Position numbers and translations under genes: made by a program
Notes under the pieces: generated by a model
What the model saw: the letters and a program-made list of their open reading frames with translations, nothing else
The model's database searches: none
What the model was told of the DNA's origin: nothing
Source: an uncultured Marivita sp.
GTDB lineage: Bacteria; Pseudomonadota; Alphaproteobacteria; Rhodobacterales; Rhodobacteraceae
DNA: 59,128 nt
Assembly (NCBI GenBank): GCA_947503115.1
Contig: CANNCS010000009.1
Location: forward strand, 1 to 59,128
Reading direction: 5' to 3'
In this document: positions 8,838 through 16,851 of the stretch, piece after piece
Numbering within the stretch: the stretch's first letter is position 1
Layout: every line of letters begins with the position of its first letter

Positions 8838-8939
8838 GGGTCAGTCCTGATTACAAAATTACGATGACTGACAAGTTGCTGCGACGCCTCAAAGTCTCAA
8901 TTCGTTGAAACTCAACAGAGTCTGTGTCGGGATGAACAG

Positions 8940-9143
8940 TCAGCGCCCAAACAGGCACAAACCAGCAAGCCCCATCACAACGACCGACAGGCCAAGCCCA
9001 AAGATCCGTGCTTCCGGCAAAGCGCCTTGCACCGCGATCCAAATGCCGGGCACCGCGATCAGGCAGGCGATCCCCAGAACCCGACGAAGCATTGTGCCAA
9101 CCGAACTTTGATTGCGGATATAGTTTTCATCGTAATGGACCAT
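8940..9143 (-). CDS. Small DUF2892-like membrane protein
   Basis: 67 residues: a short polar N-terminus with NQSSVGTMLRR and then two hydrophobic segments joined by a short loop (ALPEAR). The VGT-x-x-R-R lead-in followed by a helical hairpin resembles DUF2892 inner-membrane proteins. Divergent from rpsF. Function unknown. Confidence 0.6.
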   Translation of the reverse strand: MVHYDENYIRNQSSVGTMLRRVLGIACLIAVPGIWIAVQGALPEARIFGLGLSVVVMGLAGLCLFGR

Positions 9144-9303
9144 TTCGTATCTCCTCGGCCGCCTGTCTCTCGGCCGTCATACCGTTTACACTATGGAAAC
9201 AATCTGTTGTGAAAATCTGCCGAATTCGGGGCATGTGCCGTACCGGGGCAAGGCATGTTCAGGGCAGGATTGTGACGCCTTCCTCAAACTGCCCCCACAG
9301 TGC

Positions 9304-9331
9304 TTGATCCCCTCTGCAATCCGTGTATACG
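9304..9331 (+). promoter_or_regulatory. Probable rpsF operon promoter
   Basis: TTGATC (9304-9309) and TATACG (9326-9331) are 16 bases apart. They would start a transcript with a roughly 100-base leader before rpsF. Called by sigma70 resemblance. Confidence 0.5.
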
Positions 9332-9375
9332 GAGCGCTCCTTTCGCATGACGACTTTTACCGCGCAGTCTCTCGT

Positions 9376-9406
9376 GGGCAGGAGCGAAAGGGTTCAGTCC
9401 CTGTCC
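9376..9406 (+). promoter_or_regulatory. Leader hairpin upstream of rpsF
   Basis: GGGCAGG (9376-9382) pairs with CCTGTCC (9400-9406) through seven base pairs including one G-U. It sits in the predicted rpsF leader, 34 bases before the start codon. Leaders of rpsF-rpsR operons often bind the S6:S18 dimer for feedback control; I do not see that motif clearly, so this is only a positional suggestion. Confidence 0.35.
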
Positions 9407-9439
9407 TTTGAAATGCGCCAGAACAGAAACGGAGTGCAC

Positions 9440-9814
9440 ATGCCGCTTTACGAGCATGTTTTTATCTCGCGTCAGGATTTGTCCAACGCGCAGGCTGAAG
9501 GCCTCATCGAACATTTCGGCACAGTTCTTTCGGACAACGGCGGCAAGCTGATTGACCAAGAATACTGGGGCGTCAAAACGATGGCCTACAAGATCAACAA
9601 GAACCGCAAGGGCCACTATGCCTTCCTGCGCACCGACGCACCGTCGGCAGCGATCCAGGAAATGGAACGCCTGATGCGTCTGCATGACGACGTGATGCGT
9701 ATCCTCACCATCAAGGTGGACGCACACGAAGAAGGCCCTTCGGTCCAGATGCAGAAGCGTGACGAACGTGGTGACCGCGGTGATCGTGGCGACCGCCGCG
9801 AACGTCGCAACTGA
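9440..9814 (+). CDS. rpsF: 30S ribosomal protein S6
   Basis: 124 residues starting MPLYEHVFISRQD, with GVKTMAYKINKNRKGHY and LRTDAP typical of bS6. The start is the ATG with GGAG nine bases upstream; an earlier in-frame ATG would add 39 unrelated residues. The C-terminus is an Arg/Asp/Gly-rich tail (GDRGDRGDRRERRN), an extension seen in many alphaproteobacterial S6 proteins. First gene of rpsF-rpsR-rplI. Confidence 0.98.
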   Translation: MPLYEHVFISRQDLSNAQAEGLIEHFGTVLSDNGGKLIDQEYWGVKTMAYKINKNRKGHYAFLRTDAPSAAIQEMERLMRLHDDVMRILTIKVDAHEEGPSVQMQKRDERGDRGDRGDRRERRN

Positions 9815-9839
9815 TCGCCTGAAGAAAGGACGCTAATCC

Positions 9840-10067
9840 ATGGCTACGAAACCATTTTTCCGCCGTCGTAAGGTGTGCCCCTTCTCGGGCGACAACGCAC
9901 CCAAAATCGACTACAAAGACACCAAGCTGCTGCAGCGCTACATCTCTGAGCGTGGCAAGATCGTGCCGTCGCGCATCACAGCCGTGTCCGCAAAGAAACA
10001 GCGCGAGCTGGCCCGTGCTATCAAGCGCGCCCGCTTCCTCGCCCTCCTGCCCTACGCAGTGAAGTAA
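9840..10067 (+). CDS. rpsR: 30S ribosomal protein S18
   Basis: 75 residues, basic, starting [15 protein letters not shown] and containing [19 protein letters not shown] and the [33 protein letters not shown] core of bS18. It binds S6 on the small-subunit platform. Follows rpsF by 25 bases and precedes rplI by 12, each with a purine-rich ribosome binding site. Confidence 0.98.
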   Translation: MATKPFFRRRKVCPFSGDNAPKIDYKDTKLLQRYISERGKIVPSRITAVSAKKQRELARAIKRARFLALLPYAVK

Positions 10068-10079
10068 GGAGAGACTGAC

Positions 10080-10700
10080 ATGCAAGTTATCCTTCTGGAA
10101 CGCGTGGCCAAGCTTGGCCAGATGGGCGACGTCGTTGACGTTAAGCCCGGTTTTGCGCGCAACTACCTGCTGCTGCAGGGCAAGGCGCTGACCGCCTCGA
10201 AAGAGAACATCGCGTCGTTCGAAAACCAGAAAGCGCAGCTCGAAGCACAGAACCTGGAAACCAAGAAAGAGGCCGAAGCAATGGCCGATCGTCTTGGCGG
10301 CCAGCAGTTCATCGTGATTCGTCAGGCGTCCGACGGCGGCAACCTCTACGGCTCCGTCACCACTCGTGACGCGGCTGACGTTGCAACCTCTGAAGGTTTC
10401 ACACTCGACCGCAAGCAGGTCATCATCCGTGCGCCGATCAAGATGCTTGGTCTGCACGAGGTTGAAATCCACCTGCACCCCGAGGTGATGGTCACCATCA
10501 GCCTGAACGTTGCACGTTCGCCCGAAGAAGCCGAGCTTCAGGCCTCCGGTAAGTCCATTCAGGAACTGGCCGCCGAGGAAGAAGCACAGGCAGAGTTCGA
10601 GATTTCTGAACTCTTCGACGATATCGGTGCCGCGGCATCCGATGACGACGATGTGGCCCCTGCCGCAGCGTCGGACGAAGAGCCGAAGTCCGAAGACTGA
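10080..10700 (+). CDS. rplI: 50S ribosomal protein L9
   Basis: 206 residues. The N-terminal domain begins [19 protein letters not shown] and has [15 protein letters not shown], followed by the long helix and the C-terminal RNA-binding domain ending in [12 protein letters not shown]. The protein is about 55 residues longer than the E. coli form because of an acidic, Ala-rich tail (from about 155) seen in related alphaproteobacteria. Last gene of the operon, followed by a strong terminator. Confidence 0.97.
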   Translation: MQVILLERVAKLGQMGDVVDVKPGFARNYLLLQGKALTASKENIASFENQKAQLEAQNLETKKEAEAMADRLGGQQFIVIRQASDGGNLYGSVTTRDAADVATSEGFTLDRKQVIIRAPIKMLGLHEVEIHLHPEVMVTISLNVARSPEEAELQASGKSIQELAAEEEAQAEFEISELFDDIGAAASDDDDVAPAAASDEEPKSED

Positions 10701-10721
10701 TCTTCTTCGCGATCTGAATTT

Positions 10722-10753
10722 AAAAGCCCCGCCTGATCGGTGGGGCTTTTTCT
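10722..10753 (+). terminator. Terminator of the rpsF-rpsR-rplI operon
   Basis: AAAGCCCC and GGGGCTTT pair around a short loop (GCCTGATCGGT), followed by a run of T, 22 bases after the rplI stop. Rho-independent in form. Confidence 0.92.
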
Positions 10754-10793
10754 TTTGGCAGCTTACACTTTGACCGATGGTCAGCTAGCCGCG

Positions 10794-11645
10794 TCAGTCG
10801 ACCAGTGCATCAGCCCGCTGGCCTGCCCGTTCGTGATGAATAGGTAGCGTTCGACCGTAAAGCTGACGGGTCCGCTCCACGCTGCCGACCATGCCCGGCT
10901 CTTCCACATAGGAAAAGATCGCAACATAGCGCGGCGTCGGCCCTTCGAGCGGTGAAACGCGGTGCAGTGAATAGCGCCCTTTGAACAATTGCAGGTCTCC
11001 CGGCTCCAACGCGAGCGAAATCACCTTGTCCGAGGTTTCGTTCAGCACTTTGGCCACCTCGTCAAAATTCTCGTTCTGGTTTGTGCGGATCATCGGAGCG
11101 TATTCAAACGCCCCGCCACGATCGGCATTCTGCAACGCAAGCGTGACCGTGAAATTGTTGGTATCGAAATGCCATGGAAAGCCATTGCCCTCTCCTGCGG
11201 CATTCACAATCACGTCGGCCAATGGATCGGCATAGCGAAAGAACTTATCCTTTGGCTGCTGGAGACAGTCACACACAAAGTCATCAAAACCTGTACTGTC
11301 GAAAACGGTCCGCAGTGCGCCATCTGGTCGAAAGTTATCAGCCGGGACGAAAGCGTTTGAGCGGTCAAAGTACCGCCGCCTTGGATCAGTTGCGGGCAAA
11401 CTGTCGTCTTCTGCGGTAAAATACGGATTGGTGCGCGAAAAGCTCCGATGCCCGTTTTCAGCAACGCCATCCGCTTCGGCCACCGTCGCTGCGATTCCGG
11501 CCGGTGTCAGGAACCCCTTGAGCACCGCACAGCCCCGCGCCGCAAGCTCGCCACGCACTCGGGACAGTATGGCATCCCTCTCTGGCCCCGGCGTTGAAAT
11601 CGGATAACGTGCCGTGTCGATCAGGTCGTTTGCATTGAGCTGCAT
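10794..11645 (-). CDS. Fe(II)/2-oxoglutarate oxygenase, BesD/HalD-like
   Basis: 283 residues. The iron triad is H159-x-D161 (PWHFDTNNF) and H228 (SLHRVSP), with R239 positioned to bind 2-oxoglutarate; the fold and the phrase W-H-F-D-x-x-x-F-x-V-x-L match the phytanoyl-CoA dioxygenase-like group that includes the amino acid halogenases BesD and HalD. In halogenases the Asp is replaced by Gly; here Asp is present, so hydroxylation is expected rather than chlorination (inference from family chemistry). Substrate unknown. The start MQLNANDLIDTARYP is the first in-frame ATG. Divergent from the enolase-superfamily gene, with the candidate RNA between them. Confidence 0.8.
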   Translation of the reverse strand: MQLNANDLIDTARYPISTPGPERDAILSRVRGELAARGCAVLKGFLTPAGIAATVAEADGVAENGHRSFSRTNPYFTAEDDSLPATDPRRRYFDRSNAFVPADNFRPDGALRTVFDSTGFDDFVCDCLQQPKDKFFRYADPLADVIVNAAGEGNGFPWHFDTNNFTVTLALQNADRGGAFEYAPMIRTNQNENFDEVAKVLNETSDKVISLALEPGDLQLFKGRYSLHRVSPLEGPTPRYVAIFSYVEEPGMVGSVERTRQLYGRTLPIHHERAGQRADALVD

Positions 11646-11799
11646 CGCGTATCCTCCAGGTATACTGTGCTAGCATCAGTGCACGTCAGCCCTAGGCAAA
11701 GACTCTACCGATGTGGCGACATCAAAGCGTCGTTTTTCGCGGATTGATGGCACGTCTGACACCTGAACCGCACGCTATGGTTCGGAATAGTTAACCATT

Positions 11800-12016
11800 G
11801 CGGCAGATAACCCGCGCCATCGGATCCGACATCTGTCTCGCTTTTGGGCGAGACATCCAATGGCACTCCTCTCTCCACGGGCGCGTTTTGCGCTCTGACC
11901 ACGAGAGACCCGTTTCATAAGGTCCCGTTTGGCATCGGGATACAGGTCCGGAGCGGGTGACACCGCTCTGCACAGGAGAGAGGATGTCGACCTCCTTGGT
12001 GACGTCACCTCTTTTT
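11800..12016 (+). ncRNA. Candidate structured RNA ending in a T-tract
   Basis: The gap 11646-12090 holds no convincing gene but is dense in complementarity. CCTCTCTCC (11868-11876) pairs perfectly with GGAGAGAGG (11975-11983), and T11867-A11984 extends it. An outer helix GACAT (11852-11856) with ATGTC (11984-11988) stacks on it across a 5' bulge. Inside are GCGC-GTTTT-GCGC (11881-11893), TCCCG/CGGGA (11923-11940) and GAGCGG/CCGCTC (11951-11968). A 5' hairpin GTCTCGC/GCGAGAC (11835-11854) competes with the outer helix. The end has GGTGACGTCACC then TCTTTTT (12011-12015). I recognise no known family (not 6S, SRP, RNase P, tmRNA or 5S). Ends are approximate. It may be a small RNA, or a leader of the downstream gene, whose start is 74 bases on. 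Confidence 0.5.
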
Positions 12017-12090
12017 CAAATGACCGAAGCTAGCGCAAACCCTGCATCGGCACGCTTGCCTTTGCGGGCGCATCCTGCTGTCCTGCGCTC

Positions 12091-13233
12091 ATGTCCATCA
12101 CCCTGTCCCGTATCGCCGTCACCGCCTACCGCGTGCCAATCGCGTCGCCGGTGGCCACGTCCTTTGGCGTCATGCACAACCGCCCAGCGGTTTTTGTCCG
12201 GCTAGAAGACAGTGACGGCGCGTTCGGCTGGGGCGAAATATTCGCCAACTGGCCCGCCGCCGGGGCCGAACACCGCGCACGACTGGTGGTCGAAGACATG
12301 GCCGACTTGCTGCTGGGGCAGTCCTTTGACAGCGCGCCCGACCTTTTCAACCAGCTCACCGAGAAAACGCACATCCGAGCCCTGCAATGCGGGGAATGGG
12401 GACCGTTCCGGCAAGTGATTGCTGGGCTGGACACCGCCATGACCGACCTTGAAGCGCGCCGCGCAGGCCTGCCCGTGGCGCGTTTCCTTAACGCGGACGC
12501 AGCACACTCCGTCTCCTGCTACGCAAGCGGCATCGCCATTGCACAAGCCGAAACCCAAATCGCCCAAAGCCAAGAAGCCGGGTTCTCTGCCTACAAGGTC
12601 AAGGTCGGCTTTGACCTGACTCGCGACACCGACTTGCTGACCCGGCTGTTTTCGACCATCAGGCCCGAAGAGACCCTCTGCGCTGACGCCAATCAGGCAT
12701 GGACGCTGCCCGAGGCTGAACGTTTCGTCGCAATCTGCGCCGACCTTCCGCTTGGCTGGTTAGAGGAACCCCTGCCCGCCGATGCGCCCCTTACCCAATG
12801 GAGCACACTGGCTGACCAGTGCTCTGCCCCGCTGGCGGGGGGCGAAAACATCACCGGCACGGGGGGCTTTGCCGATGCCATTGCCACGGGCGTCTTTGGC
12901 GTGGTGCAACCCGACATCGCCAAATGGGGCGGGTTCAGCGGCTGCTGGCCTGTAGCTCAAGCCATTCAGGACGCAGGTCAACGCTATTGCCCACACTTCC
13001 TTGGCGGTGGCATTGGCCTGATTGCGTCTGCTCATTTGCTGGCCGCCGCCCGAGGAGATGGCTTGCTTGAAGTGGACGTGAATCCAAACCCACTTCGCGA
13101 TTCTTTCGACTTATGGCGCGATGCGTCATCAGACGCCCAGATGCCAATCTCCAACGCTCCGGGATTAGGTATCACGGACCTGCCAGATGCTATTAGCCCG
13201 TTCGTGACCTTTGAAAAAACACTGACAGCGTAG
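12091..13233 (+). CDS. Mandelate racemase/muconate lactonizing-family enzyme
   Basis: 380-residue enolase-superfamily enzyme of the mandelate racemase subgroup. Visible residues: K169-x-K171 (YKVKVG), metal ligands D199 (CADANQAW), E225 or E226 (WLEEPL) and E252 (GGEN), and the Asp-His dyad D275/H302 spaced 27 residues as in mandelate racemase. It should abstract a proton alpha to a carboxylate, giving racemisation, epimerisation or dehydration of a hydroxy- or sugar acid. Substrate not predictable. It follows the candidate structured RNA and is divergent from the 2OG oxygenase, which could act in the same pathway. Confidence 0.85.
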   Translation: MSITLSRIAVTAYRVPIASPVATSFGVMHNRPAVFVRLEDSDGAFGWGEIFANWPAAGAEHRARLVVEDMADLLLGQSFDSAPDLFNQLTEKTHIRALQCGEWGPFRQVIAGLDTAMTDLEARRAGLPVARFLNADAAHSVSCYASGIAIAQAETQIAQSQEAGFSAYKVKVGFDLTRDTDLLTRLFSTIRPEETLCADANQAWTLPEAERFVAICADLPLGWLEEPLPADAPLTQWSTLADQCSAPLAGGENITGTGGFADAIATGVFGVVQPDIAKWGGFSGCWPVAQAIQDAGQRYCPHFLGGGIGLIASAHLLAAARGDGLLEVDVNPNPLRDSFDLWRDASSDAQMPISNAPGLGITDLPDAISPFVTFEKTLTA

Positions 13234-13379
13234 CGTTTTACCCCTTTCTTTCCCAACCGGATCGAAGATCACGTCGGTCCAATCTGGAAACGAAACGCTT
13301 GATCTGCGCGCAACATCACGCAATCCTGCCAGTTAATTTTCAAAAACACTATTTTCACATGGAAACGAAAGGGCATTTT

Positions 13380-13979
13380 ATGCCTGGAAACCGACCTTCG
13401 ACAGCTTCGGCCCAGCGTCATAGTGAATGGCAAGTTCGACCGCTTGTTGGTGGTGCTTTACACTTCACTGGCGGTGGCACGGTTCAACTTTTCGACTTTC
13501 GTAAACGCGGGACAACAACCGCCTACCAATTTGTCTTTGTTGGCGGAGGAGCTGGGATAGGTCCGCAGCTTGGTGGCGCCTCAACAGGATTTCCAACGCC
13601 ACACGAGTTTATTGCCCGGGCGGGCCGTTTCCTCGGGGAAAACATCTATGAGACGGTTCGCCAAATGGCCGGGCGAAGGCGACGCCATGTCGAAAACCTG
13701 GATTTCTCGGATTCAATCATGTCCTTTGTTGATATTGAGACCGAAACCCCCTTTTCAGCCCTCGATCTGCATCAAGCGACAGGCCGGGTCAGCATGGCAT
13801 CCGCATCTCTTGCCGTTGGATATGCAGTCTGCATCATCACTGCACAGCGCAGCTCTAGAGTCTATTTCAACAGCCAAAGCACAGCAGGAACCGGCGCGTT
13901 CAATCAAGGGACAGTCGGCGGCACCGCGGGTGTCAGTTTCGGTGCTAGCATCAACCTGGGTCTTTGGTTGCGCGTTTGA
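13380..13979 (+). CDS. Hypothetical protein, glycine-rich, possible effector or accessory
   Basis: 199 residues, family not recognised. No signal peptide at the chosen start (ATG at 13380, preceded by GAAAGGG; earlier ATGs lack a site). The N-terminal half has glycine-rich beta-like segments (VGGALHFTGGGTVQLF, FVFVGGGAGIGPQLGG); the middle is basic (MAGRRRRHVENLDFSD); the C-terminal half has an alternating small/hydrophobic stretch ending TVGGTAGVSFGASINLGLWLRV. It stands alone between the racemase-like gene and tig (opposite strand). It resembles the plus-strand genes at 15736 and 18129 in its setting: short, cytoplasmic-looking, orphan. Confidence 0.55.
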   Translation: MPGNRPSTASAQRHSEWQVRPLVGGALHFTGGGTVQLFDFRKRGTTTAYQFVFVGGGAGIGPQLGGASTGFPTPHEFIARAGRFLGENIYETVRQMAGRRRRHVENLDFSDSIMSFVDIETETPFSALDLHQATGRVSMASASLAVGYAVCIITAQRSSRVYFNSQSTAGTGAFNQGTVGGTAGVSFGASINLGLWLRV

Positions 13980-14062
13980 TCCACTAAGGCTCAGATGCTT
14001 CTCCACAGAATAAGTATGTGTACTTTGTTCAACAATGGCGCCCGAAAATCATGGATCAAATG

Positions 14063-14093
14063 AAAAGGGCTGCCCAACCGGACAGCCCTTTCC
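14063..14093. terminator. Bidirectional terminator between 13380 gene and tig
   Basis: AAAGGGCTG (14065-14073) and CAGCCCTTT pair around CCCAACCGGA with A and T runs on the flanks. It serves the convergent plus-strand hypothetical gene and tig. Confidence 0.85.
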
Positions 14094-14114
14094 CAAAATC
14101 AAAACGCGAAAAGC

Positions 14115-15446
14115 TTATTCGTCGTCAAGCGCTTCGACGGCCTTTTCCAGATCGTCCTTAGAGACCTCTTTCTCGGTCACTGTCGCCTGTTCGGCGACGT
14201 GATCGACAACTTTGTCTTCAAAGATCGGCGCGCGCAGCTGTTGCTGCATCTGCTGGTTCTGACGCACGAAATCAAAGAACGCACGTTCCTGACCCGGGTA
14301 CTGACGCGCTTGGTTCATGATCGCCTGCGTCATCTCGGCATCAGTAACCTCGACCTCGGCCTTCTGACCCAGTTCTGCCAGCAACAGTCCCAGCTTCACG
14401 CGACGCTCAGCCAGCGTGTTGTGCTCGTCGGTAGCTTCGATCTCAGGGTGATCGTGGCCTTCAACGTCCGGGTTTTCCTCGTGCCAAAGCTGATGCGCAA
14501 TCTGCTTGGCTTCAGCGCTGACCAGCGACGGCGGCAGATCGACAGACACTTTCTCGTCCAGTTGATCGAGAAGCGCGCGCTTCATCACCTGACGTGCAGC
14601 ACCGGCGTATTCGACTTCGAGACGCTCGGAAATCTGCGTCTTGAGAGCCGCCAGATCTTCGGCACCGAACTTCTTTGCCAGCTCGTCGTCGACCTCGGCC
14701 GCGACCGGCTCTTTGACGGCTTTGATCGTGCATTCAAAGATAGCGTCTTTGCCCGCGAGGTTCTCAGCACCGTATTCTTCGGGGAACTTGACCTCGACGT
14801 TCTTCTCTTCGCCGACTTTCACGCCGACCAGCTGTTCTTCGAAGCCGGGGATGAAGGAACCGGAACCCAAGACCAGCGGATAATCTTCGGCAGCACCACC
14901 GTCGAACGCTTCGCCATCAACCTTGCCAAGGAAGTCGATCACAACCTGATCGCCGTCTTTGGCCTTGGACCCTTTCTTGCGATCCTTGAAGTCCTGCGCG
15001 GTCTCGGCAAGATTCTTCAGCGCCTCGTCCACTTCCGCATCACCGGCCTTAACAACCAGCTTTTCCAGCTTCAACGACGACAGGTCCACTTCGGGCATGT
15101 CGGGCAGTTTTTCGTAAGACATGTCGACCTGAATGTCGTCGCCTTCTTTCCAGTCGTCATTGGTCATCTTGACCTCAGGCTGGAGCGCGGGACGGTCGCC
15201 GCTGTCTTCAAAGTGCTTGGCCATCGCGCCGTCGATGGTTTCCTGCATGGCTTCGCCCAAGAGACGCTGACCAAACTGCTTTTTGAGCAGCGGCATCGGC
15301 ACTTTGCCTTTGCGGAAGCCCTTCATTTCGATTTCGGGCTGCGCTTCTTTGAGCTTTTCGTTAACCGTCGCGTCCAACTCGGCTGCCGATACGGTGATCG
15401 AGTAGCTACGCTTAAGGCCTTCGTTTAGGGTTTCGGTGACCTGCAT
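14115..15446 (-). CDS. tig: Trigger factor
   Basis: 443 residues, the ribosome-bound chaperone and prolyl isomerase that meets nascent chains. The ribosome-binding signature [17 protein letters not shown] lies near residue 45-60; an FKBP-like domain with [36 protein letters not shown] sequence follows at about 160-195, then the helical C-terminal chaperone domain. I use the ATG at 15446 ([15 protein letters not shown]) with AAGGACG upstream; the 19-codon extension is not family-like. Two orphan genes flank it on the opposite strand. Confidence 0.97.
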   Translation of the reverse strand: MQVTETLNEGLKRSYSITVSAAELDATVNEKLKEAQPEIEMKGFRKGKVPMPLLKKQFGQRLLGEAMQETIDGAMAKHFEDSGDRPALQPEVKMTNDDWKEGDDIQVDMSYEKLPDMPEVDLSSLKLEKLVVKAGDAEVDEALKNLAETAQDFKDRKKGSKAKDGDQVVIDFLGKVDGEAFDGGAAEDYPLVLGSGSFIPGFEEQLVGVKVGEEKNVEVKFPEEYGAENLAGKDAIFECTIKAVKEPVAAEVDDELAKKFGAEDLAALKTQISERLEVEYAGAARQVMKRALLDQLDEKVSVDLPPSLVSAEAKQIAHQLWHEENPDVEGHDHPEIEATDEHNTLAERRVKLGLLLAELGQKAEVEVTDAEMTQAIMNQARQYPGQERAFFDFVRQNQQMQQQLRAPIFEDKVVDHVAEQATVTEKEVSKDDLEKAVEALDDE

Positions 15447-15735
15447 GTCGTCCTTATCCATTGCATAGGGGCCGCGGAGGCGTCCGCGGCGGTCAAAATC
15501 CATGGCGTCTTAGAGGGGCGTTTGGAGCGGTGCAAGTGGGAAATGCGCCAGTGTCAGGCGCCGCACAGCCTCTCTTGTGCTGACTGTAGCCTTGCCCGGT
15601 TCTGCAACCCACCGTAAGCTCGACAGTGTTGCTTCAAAGTTTTTGGCAGGCCATGCATTTCGCCACAGGCCAATGGACCGAAAATGTGTCGCGTGGCTCT
15701 GTGACTTGCCAGCCCCAACTGGAAAGGCTGTGAGC

Positions 15736-16833
15736 ATGATCAGAATGCCTGCTGGCACTTATGACTACTCAAAACCGTTGCAGGGTCAGATGGTTGCGCC
15801 GACCTTGTGCACCCATGCGCCAGATGCTGACCGGGTAATGCGACGTCACGATCAACGCGCATTTGCCTACACCGCATGGTGGTTTCACGTCTTCATTCTG
15901 GTGCGACGGTCCAATCCCGCCTCGATTCGCTATATCGGGCAGACCGGCTTCATCCCAAAAGGTCCGGACACCAAAGCCAAGACCGCGCAAAACAATGTAC
16001 ATATCAAAGAAACCGGTTGGGTGTCGAACGTGGCCGGTTTGGTCTGCAACCCACACGCTCCGGGCATGTCCTCGGCATACGCAACACCCAAGAAGAACGC
16101 CTCTGCCCTAAAGGAATGGAAAAAGTTCGAAGCATCGGGTCGGCATTCTAACGATCTTACGTGGAGCAATGAAAAAACACCGTCGCGCTTTTACCTCCCT
16201 TCAGGCCAACCCTTTTTCACAGACACACGCCCCGGAACAAGTCGGTTCGGTGCTTTGATGAAGGATACTGGCCGCGGAGTTCTCCATGCCTCGTACATCC
16301 ACGGTGACTATGATCTTTTCGCCGTCGTCCCCGCAGACAATCCGGGGGTGAATATTGTTGTGTCGGAACAACATGCCAGCAGCCCTTGGTCGCATCTAAA
16401 CCGCGCGGGCAAAACCCCGGCCGCCACAGAGGAGGCCGACAAGACCGCCGCTCAGAAAGCGGAGGAAATTCCGAATTTTCGCGGACAGAAATTCATCGAC
16501 GTGCAAAACATGCTCAACGGTCGGATGGGCGTGAACATGGTCCTGCATGGCAGTCAGGAAAAAGCGGTGAACTCTTTCGACGAAGAAGTCGATGTCTTTA
16601 TGCCCAATGGCATGGACAGCTTTTCGTTGCTGACAGAGGCAGATCTTCGGTCATTCTATGACACCGTGCTCCGAGGGCGAAAACTGCACAATTTTATGGC
16701 CGGACACGCGTCGGAAGCGCGCCAAGGGCACTTCGGGTCATGGCAAAAGGTCGGCGCCGCGAATGGGCCAGGACTGATACAGATCAGCCCCCGCGACATC
16801 GTCGGTGCCAATTTCATTCAGATTGCCAACTGA
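15736..16833 (+). CDS. Putative edema factor/ExoY-like nucleotidyl cyclase toxin
   Basis: 365 residues, no signal peptide or membrane segment. It carries the anthrax edema factor/CyaA/ExoY cyclase motifs in order: H89-I-K91-x3-W95-x3-VAG (edema factor H351-G-K353-x3-W-x2-VAG), with K80/K82 upstream in place of K346; D191-Y-D193-LFAVVP (edema factor D491-Y-D493-LFALAP, the metal ligands); H271-G followed by N279-S-F-D-E-E (edema factor H577-G and N583); then F-M-P-N-G and SFSLLTEADLRSF, aligning with I-N-P-E-G and the following helix. Spacing between blocks is close to the family but the domain is compact. Known members make cAMP or cGMP/cUMP only after binding a host cofactor (calmodulin, actin), so no immunity gene is expected. 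Start ATG at 15736 has AAAGG eight bases upstream. No delivery signal is visible. Low overall identity; function is inferred from motifs. Confidence 0.6.
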   Translation: MIRMPAGTYDYSKPLQGQMVAPTLCTHAPDADRVMRRHDQRAFAYTAWWFHVFILVRRSNPASIRYIGQTGFIPKGPDTKAKTAQNNVHIKETGWVSNVAGLVCNPHAPGMSSAYATPKKNASALKEWKKFEASGRHSNDLTWSNEKTPSRFYLPSGQPFFTDTRPGTSRFGALMKDTGRGVLHASYIHGDYDLFAVVPADNPGVNIVVSEQHASSPWSHLNRAGKTPAATEEADKTAAQKAEEIPNFRGQKFIDVQNMLNGRMGVNMVLHGSQEKAVNSFDEEVDVFMPNGMDSFSLLTEADLRSFYDTVLRGRKLHNFMAGHASEARQGHFGSWQKVGAANGPGLIQISPRDIVGANFIQIAN

Positions 16834-16851
16834 CACTTTGGAACAAAAAGT

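Noticed and set aside
9760..9810. A tandem repeat or CRISPR-like array in rpsF
   Set aside because: The repeated units are codons for the GDR-rich tail of S6, inside an intact gene.
10794..11645. An amino acid halogenase
   Set aside because: The iron triad has Asp (H159-x-D161) where halogenases have Gly.
11705..12008. Short minus-strand open frames in the 11.6-12.1 kb gap
   Set aside because: They overlap the strongly paired region, lack ribosome binding sites and have Arg/Ser-rich non-protein-like composition; an RNA reads better.
15447..15735. A small gene or RNA between tig and the cyclase-like gene
   Set aside because: No start with a ribosome binding site, no strong hairpin with a T-tract; most likely divergent promoters only.
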